A stretch of DNA of 64,000 nucleotides from Diphasiastrum complanatum (Eukaryota; Streptophyta; Lycopodiopsida; Lycopodiales; Lycopodiaceae): assembly GCA_029204225.1 (NCBI GenBank), contig CM055096.1, positions 63,269,240-63,333,239 of the forward strand, in the 5' to 3' direction. This document shows, one piece after another, positions 42,964 to 55,281 of the stretch (positions are counted from its first letter, which is position 1; every line of letters starts with the position of its first letter). The notes under the pieces were generated by a model. It saw only the letters and a program-made list of their open reading frames with translations, did not search any database and was not told where the DNA came from. A program made the translations under genes and the position numbers.

Positions 42964-43153
42964 ATCAGATTTGAGTTATAGTGTAAGCAAGTTGAGTCAA
43001 CATATACAAGCTCCTTTGTAAAGTTTCTAATGATGGTGATGAAGCATCCTTTGAGGCCTCACACTCTTTAGAAGGCTTATAGGCTCCTTAATCTATTTGA
43101 CAATCACTAGACTTGAATTATAGTTTAAGCAAGTTGAGTCAACATATGCAAGC
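42874..43153 (+). repeat. About 135-bp tandem duplication in copia A
   Basis: Sequence around tttgtaaagtttctaatgat...caagctcc at 42874-43008 is repeated at 43009-43153 with small indels. The duplication repeats the RT/RNase H joint and breaks the frame. Confidence 0.85.
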
Positions 43154-43159
43154 TCCTTT

Positions 43160-43474
43160 GATACATCATTGGAAAAGTGCCAAATGCTTCTTAGATATAG
43201 CTCTTCTACTAGACTTTTTGGCATTCTCTATCAAGGATTTAAGTTGCACTTGAAGGCATACTCGGATTCGGATTTTGCAGGAGACAAGATGGATAGGAAA
43301 TCCATAAGTGCATTTGCCACTTTCCTTTGCGGAGGAGTGATATCTTGGCTTTCCAAAAAGCAAGATACAATCTCACTTTCCTCTTGTGAAGCTAAGTACA
43401 AGGCATTGACTTCAACAACAAAAGAACTTCTATGGCTAAGAAGACTTTTGGTGGAACCCGGCATCATCTTCTAA
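43160..43474 (+). pseudogene. Copia A RNase H (partial)
   Basis: The frame gives KAYSDSDFAGDKMDRKSISA, FATFLCGGVISWLSKKQDTI and SLSSCEAKYKALTSTTKELL, ending WLRRLLVEPGIIF. The C-terminal third including the KHIEV region and PPT is missing. Confidence 0.93.
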
Positions 43475-44005
43475 GGTGATCATTGAGCACCATGAGAGAA
43501 GCTCCTCTAATGGCATGAAAGTTCGATCATGTTGACCTTGATTTCAATTTTGTCATCAAGGGTGACAGGTTTTCGGTTTGAGGGTTTCAATTCAGGCTCT
43601 TGGTCGATCTCTCAGAGTAAGGATATGGATCCTTTTACATAACTCATACAATCCAAGGCTTCAATCCAATTGATGATATCAGTATCAGAATCTAATGGAT
43701 TCCCAATGGTTTGTGACACTTCTTTTGATCTTGGTCAATCGTGTGGTCGGAGGTGGATGAAGCAGTTTTTTCTAATGGGCTGGCAGGTTTAATCGTCCAC
43801 TTATTTGGATAGATCCTCATGGCTCAATCTCAGTTTTCAAGTGTAATTCGGTCTGTACCCCAATCATGGCGTACTCTCTTTTCGAGTTGGCAAGCTATGG
43901 ATTTCACCTAGGACATTTTTTATAAGAATCAATGAGTTTAACGTCAAAATGTGCCACTATTGAACAGCTCTCATGGTCAACCAGAACCAAAAAATGAGTA
44001 CCAAT
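43475..44005. other. Unassigned spacer
   Basis: No domain. It ends with ccaat, the target site of copia B. Confidence 0.3.
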
Positions 44006-44811
<806 letters not shown>

Positions 44812-45436
44812 TGGTATCAGAGCTCTTGTGTTTCAGGTTTTTAAGGAAACAATCACATCTATCAAGGATTTGGAGGAAATATCAATGCTAGAGCATGGTA
44901 GATTGACTTCTACTCAAAAATCAAGTTCTTTGCATATATAGATTGGATCTTTTGTAGATCAAAACTCAAATTACGTATATATACTTGATCAATTCCACAC
45001 TTCACATACTGTATTTGGCCAATTTTTTATGCATTAGAAAAGCCTAAGTGGTGGCTACAAGATTGTGTATCAAGTTTTAAGCAATTGCATGTAGAATTTG
45101 AAATATTCAATTTTTTTGTGATTTTGTCAAAACCCTAATTTTGATTGGATCTCTAGTTTTTGTGGTTACTGAACTTCATTTGAATGTGTTTCAATCTTAG
45201 GCAGTGGCAAGAGTCATTAGATTGAGGATAGATCATAGGTTGATCAAGATTTCACTATTCTATGTGTTGATTTGCTAGATATAAGTGCTAGAAGGGAATT
45301 GAGAGGTTCCATATCTTTGTGATTTCTTTTTGAAAGAATTTGTTGTTGTTCAAAAGAGTGATTTGTGCATTGGAACATGTTGGAAGAGAGGATCAGGTCA
45401 TTTCTACATGGCTACATCAAGTGGATTCATGTTGGA

Positions 45437-46159
45437 AGACAATGATGGGCTTATTTACCTCAAGTAACTATTCATTGTGGATAGTGAGGATGGAATCACT
45501 TCTTGAGATGAATGATGTTTTGGATATTGTTGTAGGTTTGGAAGAGAGGCAACAGAACAAGATCAAGTGAGGTATGACAAGAGGGCCAAAAGAGCTCTAC
45601 ATATGATCAAGATGAATGCTACCAATGAACTTCTCAAGTTGGTAAGAGTACTTCATCAAAGGATGCTTGGAATTATTTAAAGAAGCTTTATGAATCCAAG
45701 TCCACTTCTAGAGTGTTGATTCTAAGAAGACAAATCCTTCAATGTTTGCAAAAGAGTGAAGAAAGTCCAAATACTTTTGTTTTGAGAGTAAAAGCTTTGA
45801 ATGATGGGTTGGCTTGCATTGATGAGAGCGTTAAGGAAGGAGAGCTTGTTCAAGTTATTCTTAATGGTTTGTTGGATGCTCATGCTAACATTGTACAAAG
45901 TCTTGCCATTCAAAGAACTTTGCCAAGTTTGATGGATCTTCAAGAGATCTTGATCAATGAGGAATATAGGCTTCAAGCAAGAGGTGAATCTTCATCAAGA
46001 TCTCAAGTTGAAAAAGTGGCTATGTTCATCAAGGGAAAAGGCAAAAGCAAGTGGTCTAGAGGGCAAGATCAAGGGGAGGCTTCTTCAAATGGCAAAAATA
46101 AAGATAGATCAAAGCTGTGCCTCTATTGTGGCATCAAAGGACACTTTGCAAGTGAGTGC
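45437..46159 (+). pseudogene. Copia B gag and zinc knuckle
   Basis: It begins near MMGLFTSSNYSLWIVRMESL. A stop falls after EERQQNKIK at 45570. The sense resumes by 45590 (KRALHMIKMNATNELL) and, in the frame from 45713, gives RQILQCLQKSEESPNTFVLR, VQVILNGLLDAHANIVQSLA and LMDLQEILINEEYRLQARGE. The knuckle CLYCGIKGHFASEC is intact at 46118-46159. Confidence 0.93.
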
Positions 46160-46500
46160 TACAAGAAGAAGAGAGATCAAGGAGACAAACAAGATAATCT
46201 AACTCTTGATGAAGATGGATTGGATGTTCAAAATACAAATGATGATGCTTTTGTGATGTCTTCATGTATGCTTGCTAATGATGGAGATCTAGATCCATGG
46301 TGGATTGATAGTGGAGCAGGTTCACACATGACTTTTCACAAAGAGTACTTCATTTCTTTGTTGGCATATGGAGACTAAAAGAGGGTGATCTACATGACCA
46401 ATGATGGTGAGTGTGCAATCAAAGGGATTGACACAATTCCTATTTTTCTTTTTACAAATAGGAATGTTCATTTGGAGAATGTTTTGTTCATTCCATCTAT
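46160..46500 (+). pseudogene. Copia B protease
   Basis: The active site WWIDSGAGSHMTFHKEYF is followed by a stop after LLAYGD. The sense goes on with VIYMTNDGECAIKGIDTIPI and ENVLFIPSI before a deletion just ahead of 46505. Confidence 0.9.
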
Positions 46501-47760
46501 TTCAGTCAATTGCTAAGTAAAGGTCTCAAAGTGGAGTTTGATGGAGATGCTTGTATGATCAAAATGAAAGATATCTTGATTGCAAAAGGTAAAAGACAAG
46601 GCAAATTGTTCAAACTAGATGCTTGTATTATTGCTAACCAAGTTGGATGTGTTGCAAGAGAGCAAATACCTATTCAAGAGATTTGGCATAAAAGGATGGG
46701 GCACCTCAACTTCAAGTCATTGGAGGTAATGGCTAGGAAGCAAGTTGTGATTGGTCTTCCAAGTTCCTTAAGTAGCAATCATGTTTGTAAGTCTTGTGCT
46801 TTGTCAAAGTCACATAGACTACCTTATACTAGATCTACAAAGCCTTTTCAAATTGTACATTCGGATATTCATGGAATCACTACAATTAGCAATAGTGGAG
46901 CTAAGCTGTATGTAACTTCATTGATGATTATAGTAGATTTTTTTGGATCTATCTACTAAAGAGCAAAGATGAAGTGTATGATGTCTTTGTTAAGTTCAAG
47001 AATTCAAGGGAGAATCAAGTTTCTACAAGGATCAAATGCTTGAGGAGTGACAATGGTGGAAAGTATATATCTACCAAGTTCAAGGCTTTTTGTGATGAGC
47101 ATGGGATCAAGAGGGAGTACACAACTCCAAGGACACCACAACAAATTGGAGTGGCCGAGAGAAAGAATAGGACTTTATGTGAAATTGCCAAAGCCATGAG
47201 GTTAGGTGCTAATCTTCCAAAACCATTTTGTAATCAAGCTTTGTTGTGTGCTAACTTTCTATACAATAGGTGGCCGAGTGCTATATTGGATGGAAGAACA
47301 CTTTTTGAGATGCCATTCAAGAGGAGGCCGAGTGTCAACATTCTTAGAACTTTTTGATGTACTTGTTATGTCAATATAAATCTTTATGATAGGACAAAGG
47401 AGGATCCATCTTCAAGAAAAGGTTTATTTGTTGAATATAGTGAGGTGAGTAAAGCCTACAAGATTTACATTCCTACTACTAACAAAGTGATTGTCTGTCG
47501 AGATGTCATTTTTGATGAGGGGAACATTCCAAAAGTATCTTCGAGTATTATTGATGGTGATGTGGATGGATCTAACATTCTTGTTGTTGATGTAAAGGAT
47601 CCTACTTTAGATGGTGATGATGAAGGACCTTCATCAAGTCAAAAGCCAACGAGAACATCAAGGGAAAGAAAAATGTCTTCAAGGCTCACATATGATGAGA
47701 AAGGTAAGCAAGTGGAAGTGACTCATTTTGCATTTCTCACATATTTTCCTGGATATTAGT
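46501..47760 (+). pseudogene. Copia B pre-integrase, integrase and linker
   Basis: The frame 46510-46959 gives IWHKRMGHLNFKSLEVMARK, VCKSCALSKSH and the first Asp region (IVHSDIHGI). The frame 46974-47357 gives [35 protein letters not shown] and [15 protein letters not shown]. The frame 47445-47759 gives KVIVCRDVIFDEG and SRLTYDEKGKQ. DNGGKY has K where E is usual. Two frameshifts are present. It ends just where RT should begin. Confidence 0.92.
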
Positions 47761-48766
47761 GTGTAGATGATGCCCTGCAAGTAGATGGATGTTTTCATGA
47801 TTTTCTAGAAACTAATGGATCTGAAAAAGAAATCTTAGTCAATGGCTTTGTTGGTCAAGAGAAAAATCAAGAGGTTGATCTCAAAGGGCTTCAACAACAT
47901 GAAAGGAGAGATGACAATTTGTAGCTAGTCAAGAGCATCAAAGCAGAGTCAATTGGCAAAGATGTTATAAATATGTTTTTGCAGGTTATTGGAGACTAAA
48001 GTAAGGTCAAAGGAGTAGCAAGGAAGTGTTGTTTAAGTTTACTTTTTCTATGTCATGTTTGAACAATTGGATGTGTGCAAATTATCAAGATATGGTAAAA
48101 CTAGCTACATTGGTGAGCATCATTTTGATGTTGGATTTGTACTAGCATTCTTGGCTGGTTTTGTTGATGAAAACGAATCTATTGGAGGCTCATTATATCA
48201 CTCATCCATGGCTAAGTTCTCAAGTGTTAAGCTACTTGGTGCAAATACTTGGGGATTGTCAATTTTTGGTGAATTCATGGTCATTTTCTTGTGTCAAGTA
48301 GATCTTGGACTAGTGCTACCACTTAGTTATATGGAGTCATGTGGTTTGGGATTGGCACCATTGATGTACTCACTTACTCATGGATTTCCAAGGTTTGATG
48401 ATTTCTTGTGGCAAGATGGAGATGGAGGGTCATTCATGGAGTTTCATGGTGGATACATGGCAAGAAAGGACAAAGAGAGAGGATACAAACAAGCAAATGG
48501 TGATCACTCACATTTATTGTTTGGTTGCTATAATTTTTCAGAGAGTTCAAAGTTGATAGCATGGAGAAATCATTTCATTCATTTGGTTCTTCATGTTCTA
48601 GTTACATCTTGTTATGTAAGAAATAGTGGAGCATCCCAAGTGGACACTATTCTCAATTGTGAAAACTACTTTAGAACATTAGAAAGGAGGTCTATACTTA
48701 GGATGGAGATCATTCTAAAGTTGGATCAAAATTCTATGGTTAAACAAAAACTAGTTGAAGAGGGAC
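47761..48766 (+). other. Non-canonical block replacing RT-RNase H in copia B
   Basis: No RT or RNase H motif is present. The first part reads, with stops, QEKNQEVDLKGLQQHERRDD and GKDVINMFLQVIGD. The second part is an open frame of 238 codons (48055-48771) that begins MFEQLDVCKLSRYGKTSYIG. It contains FLAGFVDENESIGGSLYHSS, LMYSLTHGFPRFDDFLWQDG, SFMEFHGGYMARKDKERGY and HSHLLFGCYNFSESSKL. I do not recognise a family. Diverged copies exist at 58885-59460 (+), 52276-52625 (-) and, for the first part, 63780-64000 (+). It ends on the purine tract TTGAAGAGGGA. Confidence 0.8.
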
Positions 48767-49514
<748 letters not shown>

Positions 49515-50332
49515 ACAATAGCATGGGTATGATCTTTAAATTTAATTTTTTATTCATGTACATGGGAGGGGTTGGGCTCTCTGACCTCCATTGGTCGAGG
49601 TCAGTCACATTAGTCAATATTAATTATGAATGTTGTTTCTCTTACTTTTTGTTTCATGGATAAGATGTCTCTCATCTTAGAGATGTCAGTTGTGGAGGAT
49701 TCCAAGGAAATGGCTGCACCAAGTAAACTCATGGCCAATTTTTGCGCTGGAACTATCAAGGGATGCTTTTTGATCATTCTTTGTCATGGTCTTGTACCCG
49801 TGTTTAATTGGCTTGGGTTGAGCAATGTCTTCTTGGGAAGCATGAAGGAAACCATGTTGTCTTTCGAGAGTGGATTTCATAGGAGTTCCTTCAAAGTATT
49901 CTTCTAGTTGGGAGGTGATATTGGAAAAGGCCAAACAAACCCTTGCCTACAATGACAACATGAGATTGAGGCTTAGTAGGCTTAGAGGATCTTGGCACAA
50001 TAGAGTCTTCATCTTAGTAGGCTTAGTAGGCTTAGAGGATTTTGACATAATAGAGTCTTCATCTTATGCGAGCGCCTCACAAGTAATTAAAATTCATTCT
50101 TTCAAACTCTGAAGATAACAAAATAAACAAAGCTATTTTCAACAAACTATGTTGGTCATAGAAAGAACAAAAATCAGTGAAAGAATTTGCAAAAATGGTT
50201 AAAAAATTTTGACCAAAGTATTTAATGCCTCATCAAAGAAGTTATGACAAAGGCATGCTTATATAGGTGGATTTTCATATAACTATTCTCCAATAGGTAT
50301 AAATAAACTTTTTTCTGAAGGGACTTCTGTTA
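49515..50332. other. Unassigned spacer with a short tandem repeat
   Basis: A phrase containing ggcttagaggat(c/t)ttg.ca.aatagagtcttcatctta occurs at about 49980-50016 and 50029-50066. No coding domain is recognised. The end at about 50315-50332 is purine-rich (gaagggacttc), like a PPT. Confidence 0.4.
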
Positions 50333-50812
50333 TGGCCATATCCAACTCTAAGGATTTGGAATAGTCCCGATATGGTAGACCAACTCTCTAGTGTTCAAAA
50401 TTGTTGGTTACGCCTCGATTTAATTCCATGTCAAGGCCGGTTTTGTAACTAATGACCTTGAGAGGACCCAGACACTCCTATTGAGACATGTGGAGCAGTG
50501 CATGGCATGTGACGGACGTATGCATGAGAATTGCATGGGATGTGTGACCTAAATTTAGCTGGAATGCATGGGAGGTTGCATGGGTGCATGCACAGGCTTC
50601 TTACCCCTATGTATATGGGTAGAGACTTGCCTTCTTCCATCTTAAGGCTTTGGCTCTTGGTTTCTAATTTCTCTCCTCTCTTCAGGTATTCAATTTCCAT
50701 GGCTCGGAAGTGAGGTGTGGCGTTACATCTCTAGTTGGATGGGTAATTTGGCTCCCACTAGTCTCTATGTGTGTTAGTCCTATCCTCATCTTAGTAGTCT
50801 TCCTGGTGGACA
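50333..50812 (+). mobile_element. LTR-like repeat (+), partner of 17787-18133
   Basis: It begins TGTTATGGCCATAT after a purine-rich tract and ends about GGTGGACA. TGGTATAAGAGC at 50819-50830 is one base off the copia PBS. The inverted partner in TAD1 intron 2 supports it as a dispersed LTR family. No coding part follows clearly. Confidence 0.6.
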
Positions 50813-51660
50813 TTATGTTGGTATAAGAGCTCAACTAGGATTCGGTCTTGGATGGAATTGAAGACAAGCTCTACATTGGATTGGAAGTGGAAGCGCTTGG
50901 ATTTGCATCTCGGATTGGAGTGTTGATTTCTCAAATGAAGTTCAGATATGGATTCACTTATTCTTATTTGTAGCATGCTTTTCGAAACTATGGTAGGGTG
51001 CTCTTTACATGTTGATTTCGGTTAAAGATGCTGAGAATTAGTGTGAATCCATCATGATTTTCTATTCCCTTGAGGAATCTTTCAAATGTTGTAGAATGAT
51101 CTGCTATGGAATATCCAGTTGCTTGTTTCATTTTTGGATTTTGTTTGGTTAAAAGTCAGGATAACATGCAAGTCCGTAATGTTCTAAATCATGTCATCTA
51201 GTTTATGTTCATAAATTAATTGATGGTAAATCAATTTATCTAGACAGTATGGACTATTAGCAAGTAGAACATGATTCTAGTGATTACATGTTGAGGATTA
51301 GAGACTTACTCAAAATCCTCCGGTGAACTTGCATATTTGGGGACATAGATTGGATTTGCAGTTATTCAAATTTGCTAATACTGAGCAACATGTAAGGCTA
51401 GGATTCAACTCACTGGATAAGATATTCTTTGTATGGTTTCTTTCTTGCTTCAGTTGAACTTGTAAGTTATATAGGAAAGCAAAACAGAAATAATGTTATC
51501 TAGGAAAAGTCTTAGCATGTTGCTGGAACTTCCAGGGAAGCATCCTCTACCAGGGGGTGGAATCTCTATTTTGTTTCGGAAGTAACCCAGTAGAAGAGCA
51601 ATCTTGCCAGTCGAATTAAACCTGCATGAAATAAACTTATAGTCCAGCTTCTCACATTAC
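50813..51660. other. Sequence after PBS-like site, no coding recognised
   Basis: If 50333-50812 is a 5' LTR, this would be its leader, but no gag motif (SNY..WK) appears on either strand. Open frames are shorter than 70 codons. Confidence 0.35.
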
Positions 51661-52274
51661 TGTGAAAAATACAAATCCAAAACGCACTTGATGGATCTTA
51701 GATCTTGGGCCAATTTGGAGATTTAGCTACAAGATAGAAATCATCACTTTACACATGCTAGAATTGCATAAATCACTAAGATCCGATCATAAGAATAAAA
51801 ATACGATAATATATTGTCCCTGTTCATTGTGGATGCAAGATCAACAACAAAAATGGCATTCTACACACTAGAAATCAAGATATCTTGAGAAATATGCAAG
51901 AAATGGACATAGAATCAAAAGAGATGAATTCTCCACATAGAATGAGAATACAAAGATATGTTCTCCATGCAGGTACTGCTATTTATAGCTGCTAAAATGT
52001 CATTTGGCCAATTTCCCTAAACTTGCTCTAAATGACAACTTCTTGGTACTTCATCAAATAACCTAGAAATTTTAGTCTAGATGCAATGTATGAAATCTAG
52101 CCAATTAGAATGGGTCCAAATCCGTCGAACCTCATCCATTTATCTACCTACCAAAAATAGTACAAACACTATTTAGGCCTTTATTTACAAATATAAATCT
52201 ATCTTTAAATTGAAATTTCATGTTGGCCTCAAAATTGCCAAATTAGATCAACCAAACTAGTTGAATTTTTCACA
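51661..52274 (-). repeat. 3' LTR of copia C (minus)
   Basis: 614 bp with terminal inverted repeats TGTGAAAAAT/ATTTTTCACA. The purine tract GTTGAAGAGGGAG (minus) adjoins it at 52275. Fragments of the same LTR occur at 4470-4640 and 39288-39650. Confidence 0.88.
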
Positions 52275-52625
52275 CTCCCTCTTCAACTAGTTTTAGCATA
52301 GATTTAACCACACAACTTTGATCCATATAAAGAATGATCTCCATCTTCACTATTTCTTACATCAATTTTACAAATCAAGATGTAACTAGAACATGAAAAA
52401 CCAAATAGAATGTAAATGCAATGATTTTTCCATGCTTCCAACTTTGAACTCTCTGGAAAATAACAGCAACCAAACAAAAAATGTGAGTAATCAATTAATG
52501 CTTGCATGTCCCCTCCATCTTTGTCCTTCCTTGATATGTTTCCACCATGAAAATCCATGAATGAGCCTCCATCTCCATCTTGCCATAAGATGTCATTAAC
52601 CCTTGATGACTTGACCACGAATGAA
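52275..52625 (-). other. Non-canonical block, copia C copy (minus)
   Basis: On the minus strand a 104-codon frame gives NDILWQDGDGGSFMDFHGGN, SRKDKDGGDMQ, SHFLFGCCYFPESSKLEAW and KNHCIYILFGFSC. This is the same module as in copia B and D, and it leads into the PPT and 3' LTR. Everything upstream in the element is lost at about 52625. Confidence 0.85.
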
Positions 52626-52639
52626 CAAGTGTTAAAGCG

Positions 52640-53150
52640 TTAACTTATTTCGACCCACATCATTACGGGGAGAAGATGATACCAAAGGATGTTCCTAGAA
52701 TCCATCGTTGGCCAGAGTTTCCAAAGACCCACGCCATACAAATGTATATCAACACAAGGTCAAGGTGAACCATTGGGAAAACCCTGTGGATGAAGTTGTG
52801 ACCTATGTGGATACCACGTGGGATCCCACTGAGATGACTGTTACACCTACACTTCCACCGATCTACTCACACTCTATCAATATGGCAACAACAAAGAAAC
52901 CAGCTAATCTGAAAGGAAAGGCTAAGATGGGTTGTGATCATCCGCAACTCATGAACACCAAGATTCAACCTATGGATGCCACATCTTGGGCATCGAAGAT
53001 AGTCTCCACGGTATCCATCACACCATCCAGAAACCAGAAGCCAAGATAAGATATGGCTTCAACAGTTGAGCCATTGCATAATGTGCTAGCATATTTCGAG
53101 ATTATACTCTAGATGATGTGATAGTGGCCTTACCCCAAGCTCAGCGAGAA
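52640..53150 (+). pseudogene. Gypsy pol upstream part, probably protease region
   Basis: A frame at 52708-53049 gives HTNVYQHKVKVNHWENPVDE and VTYVDTTWDPTEMTVTPTLP. This type of text occurs between gag and RT in plant gypsy pol, but I see no D-S/T-G protease site. It lies directly upstream of clear gypsy RT. Confidence 0.5.
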
Positions 53151-54180
53151 CCCGACTCGATTGATCTACGCGAAAAACTCTGTTTGTATGAAGGTCCTGC
53201 CTCTAGATCTAGCTGATCCAGGGGAAGACGAGAAGTTAGTCTATGTGGGAGATCAACTGACTATGCAAGAACTATCTGATTTACAAAATCTTCTACGTGA
53301 ATACCAAGATTGCTTTGCATGGTCCTATAAGGATCTCTATAAATACCACCTGAAGTAGTGTAGCACATCATCCCGTTGGTCGGTGCTGAATCGAAAGTGA
53401 GCTAATCTTATCGTTGCAACCCACACTACTCAGAGTTTATTCAACAAGAGTTGAAAAAACTACTTGACGTAGATCTCAAGAAGCTTAACGTGATCACAAA
53501 GAAAGACCACTTTCTCTTACCATTTATCGAAGGAGTGTTTGAATGAATAGTAGGTGAAGAGGCCTATAGTTTTCTTGACGGATTCAGTGGATACAATCAA
53601 GTGCAAATAGCACAAGAAGATCAGCATAAGACCTCCTTTGTGACAACATGGAGAACTTATGCTTTTCGAGTAGTGTCATTTGGATTGTGCAACGCACCTA
53701 GCACCTTCCAAAGAGTAATGCAACATGCCTTTAAAGAATTTCTTCAAAATTTCCTAGAGGTGCTCCTTGACAATTTCTGCATGCATTCAGCCTAGGTTTG
53801 TCATTTAAACTGCATGGCACAAGTTCTATAGCAATGTCGAACTTATGGCATCTCCCTGAACCTGGCCAAATGTCAGATATGGGTAATGCATGGCATTGTG
53901 TTGGGCCATATCGTATCATAGTATGGGATTGCCACAGGCCCATATAAAATCAAGGTAATAATTGAGATGACCCACCCAAAACCCTGTGAGATATCTATAC
54001 CTTCATGGGACATGACAGTTATTATAGGTGTTTTATATTGTTGGTTGCTTTATTAGCTTGTCCGATCTACCCTCTAACTATTGATCCCAAATGGACATAG
54101 GAAGCCCTACATGCCTTTGAGAAAATCAAGCAAGCACTTGTTACAGCCCCTATCCTACGATCTCCAAATTGGAGTATAGA
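53151..54180 (+). pseudogene. Ty3/gypsy reverse transcriptase
   Basis: The pre-RT region gives VLPLDLADPGEDEKLVYVGD and LLREYQDCFAWSYKDL. RT continues, across frameshifts, as NPHYSEFIQQELKKLLDV, a deletion that removes the SDWVSPIVVVKKK block, then KKDHFLLPFIEGVFE and EEAYSFLDGFSGYNQVQIAQ. It goes on with FRVVSFGLCNAPSTFQRVMQ and FLEVLLDNFCMHS, where the expected L-D-D is L-D-N. The thumb NLAKCQIWVMHGIVLGHIVS and TAPILRSPNW follow. Confidence 0.95.
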
Positions 54181-54765
54181 GTTTCACGTGCATACGAATG
54201 CATCCACGTATGCAGTAGGGAGCGCGTTAACACAACCAGGAGAAAAGGAGGACTTTTCCGTTCGTGTGAGCCGACAACTCATTGAAGCAGAGACCAAGTA
54301 TACCACCACAGAGCGAGAGGCCCTTGCTATGATCTTCAACATAAAGAAGTATCGTCATTATATCCTAGCCAACCCTTTCGCCTTCTATGTTGACCATTGA
54401 CCCTTATTGTACTTGGTTAATCGACCTTGTACTACAGGCCGTATTACATGATGGCTATTCAAGAGTTTGAATTTCGGATAGTGGTTAGGAGTGAGAAGCA
54501 ACACTATTTAGCTGGTCACCTTTCTAGATTGACGACTCTCCAGGAAGAACTGGGAGTTAATGATGAACTCCCTGATGCTCACGTGTTCTATGTTTATGTA
54601 GTTTCAGAGTGGGCTGCTAACATAGTAGAGTACCTTGTGAGAGGAAGACCGGATCCTTCACTGCCTTCCTTAGAACATCAAAAGTTGATAATAAAAGTTG
54701 TCCCATATAGCTTGATAGCTGGCCAACTTTACCAAATGGGAATAGATCACCTTCGGAGATAAAAT
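54181..54765 (+). pseudogene. Ty3/gypsy RNase H
   Basis: Frames at 54188-54400 and 54427-54762 give HTNASTYAVGSALTQPGEKE, QLIEAETKYTTTEREALAMI and KYRHYILANPFAFYVDH followed by a stop. After a frameshift come EFEFRIVVRSEKQHYLAGHL and SRLTTLQEELGVNDELPDAH. The first Asp is Asn (HTN for HTD). Confidence 0.94.
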
Positions 54766-55040
54766 TTGTCATTAGTACCACTTATGAAGGAATTGGTGGC
54801 AGACACCTCGCAGCAGACGCTATTGTTCGCAAAGTCTTTCAAAAGGGATTTTGGTGGCCTACCGTTCTCATCAAGATGTTGTTACATTTGTTAAAGACTG
54901 TGATGTATGCCAACAGACTATGAAGCCTCCAAGGTTAGGATTTATGCCTCTGAAGCCTATTAAAGCTGAAAACCCTTTTGAAAAATGAGGCATAGATTAT
55001 GTTGGGTCCATCCACCCTGTCGCTAGAGGAAGTCAAGCTC
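54766..55040 (+). pseudogene. Ty3/gypsy integrase zinc domain
   Basis: The sense is GIGGRHLAADAIVRKVFQKG, FWWPTV and, after a frameshift, FVKDCDVCQQTMKPPRLGFM and PLKPIKAENPFEK, then a stop, then GIDYVGSI. This is the HHCC region and first residues of the core. The core itself is absent here; a core fragment starting at nearly this point lies at 40083. Confidence 0.92.
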
Positions 55041-55281
55041 AGGAGGGGGGAGGGAGAGGATTATAGTAAATAGAGGTGGGAATGAACTAAAGCTCACATT
55101 TACTAAGGACATGTCGTCAAAATTTTTCAGAAAATTTTTAGCATATCCCAAGCACTCACAGAGGCCACCCAAGTGTTCTCAGAGCTCACTTGCTAAAATT
55201 AGCAGATTCTCTTGCTCTTTTTAGCTCTTGAACTTAATACCTTGAGAAATTTAGACACTTTTTGGGCCTAAACTTGCCACA
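55041..55281. other. Purine tract and leader-like sequence
   Basis: A purine-rich run at about 55035-55058 (aggaggggggaggga) could be a gypsy PPT. The A/T-rich part that follows precedes the open frame at 55282. Confidence 0.45.

Noticed and set aside
47015-47197. Minus-strand frame opposite integrase (also 23925-24149 and 62881-63129)
   Set aside because: Antisense shadow of the conserved integrase coding strand; the sense frame carries the recognisable motifs.
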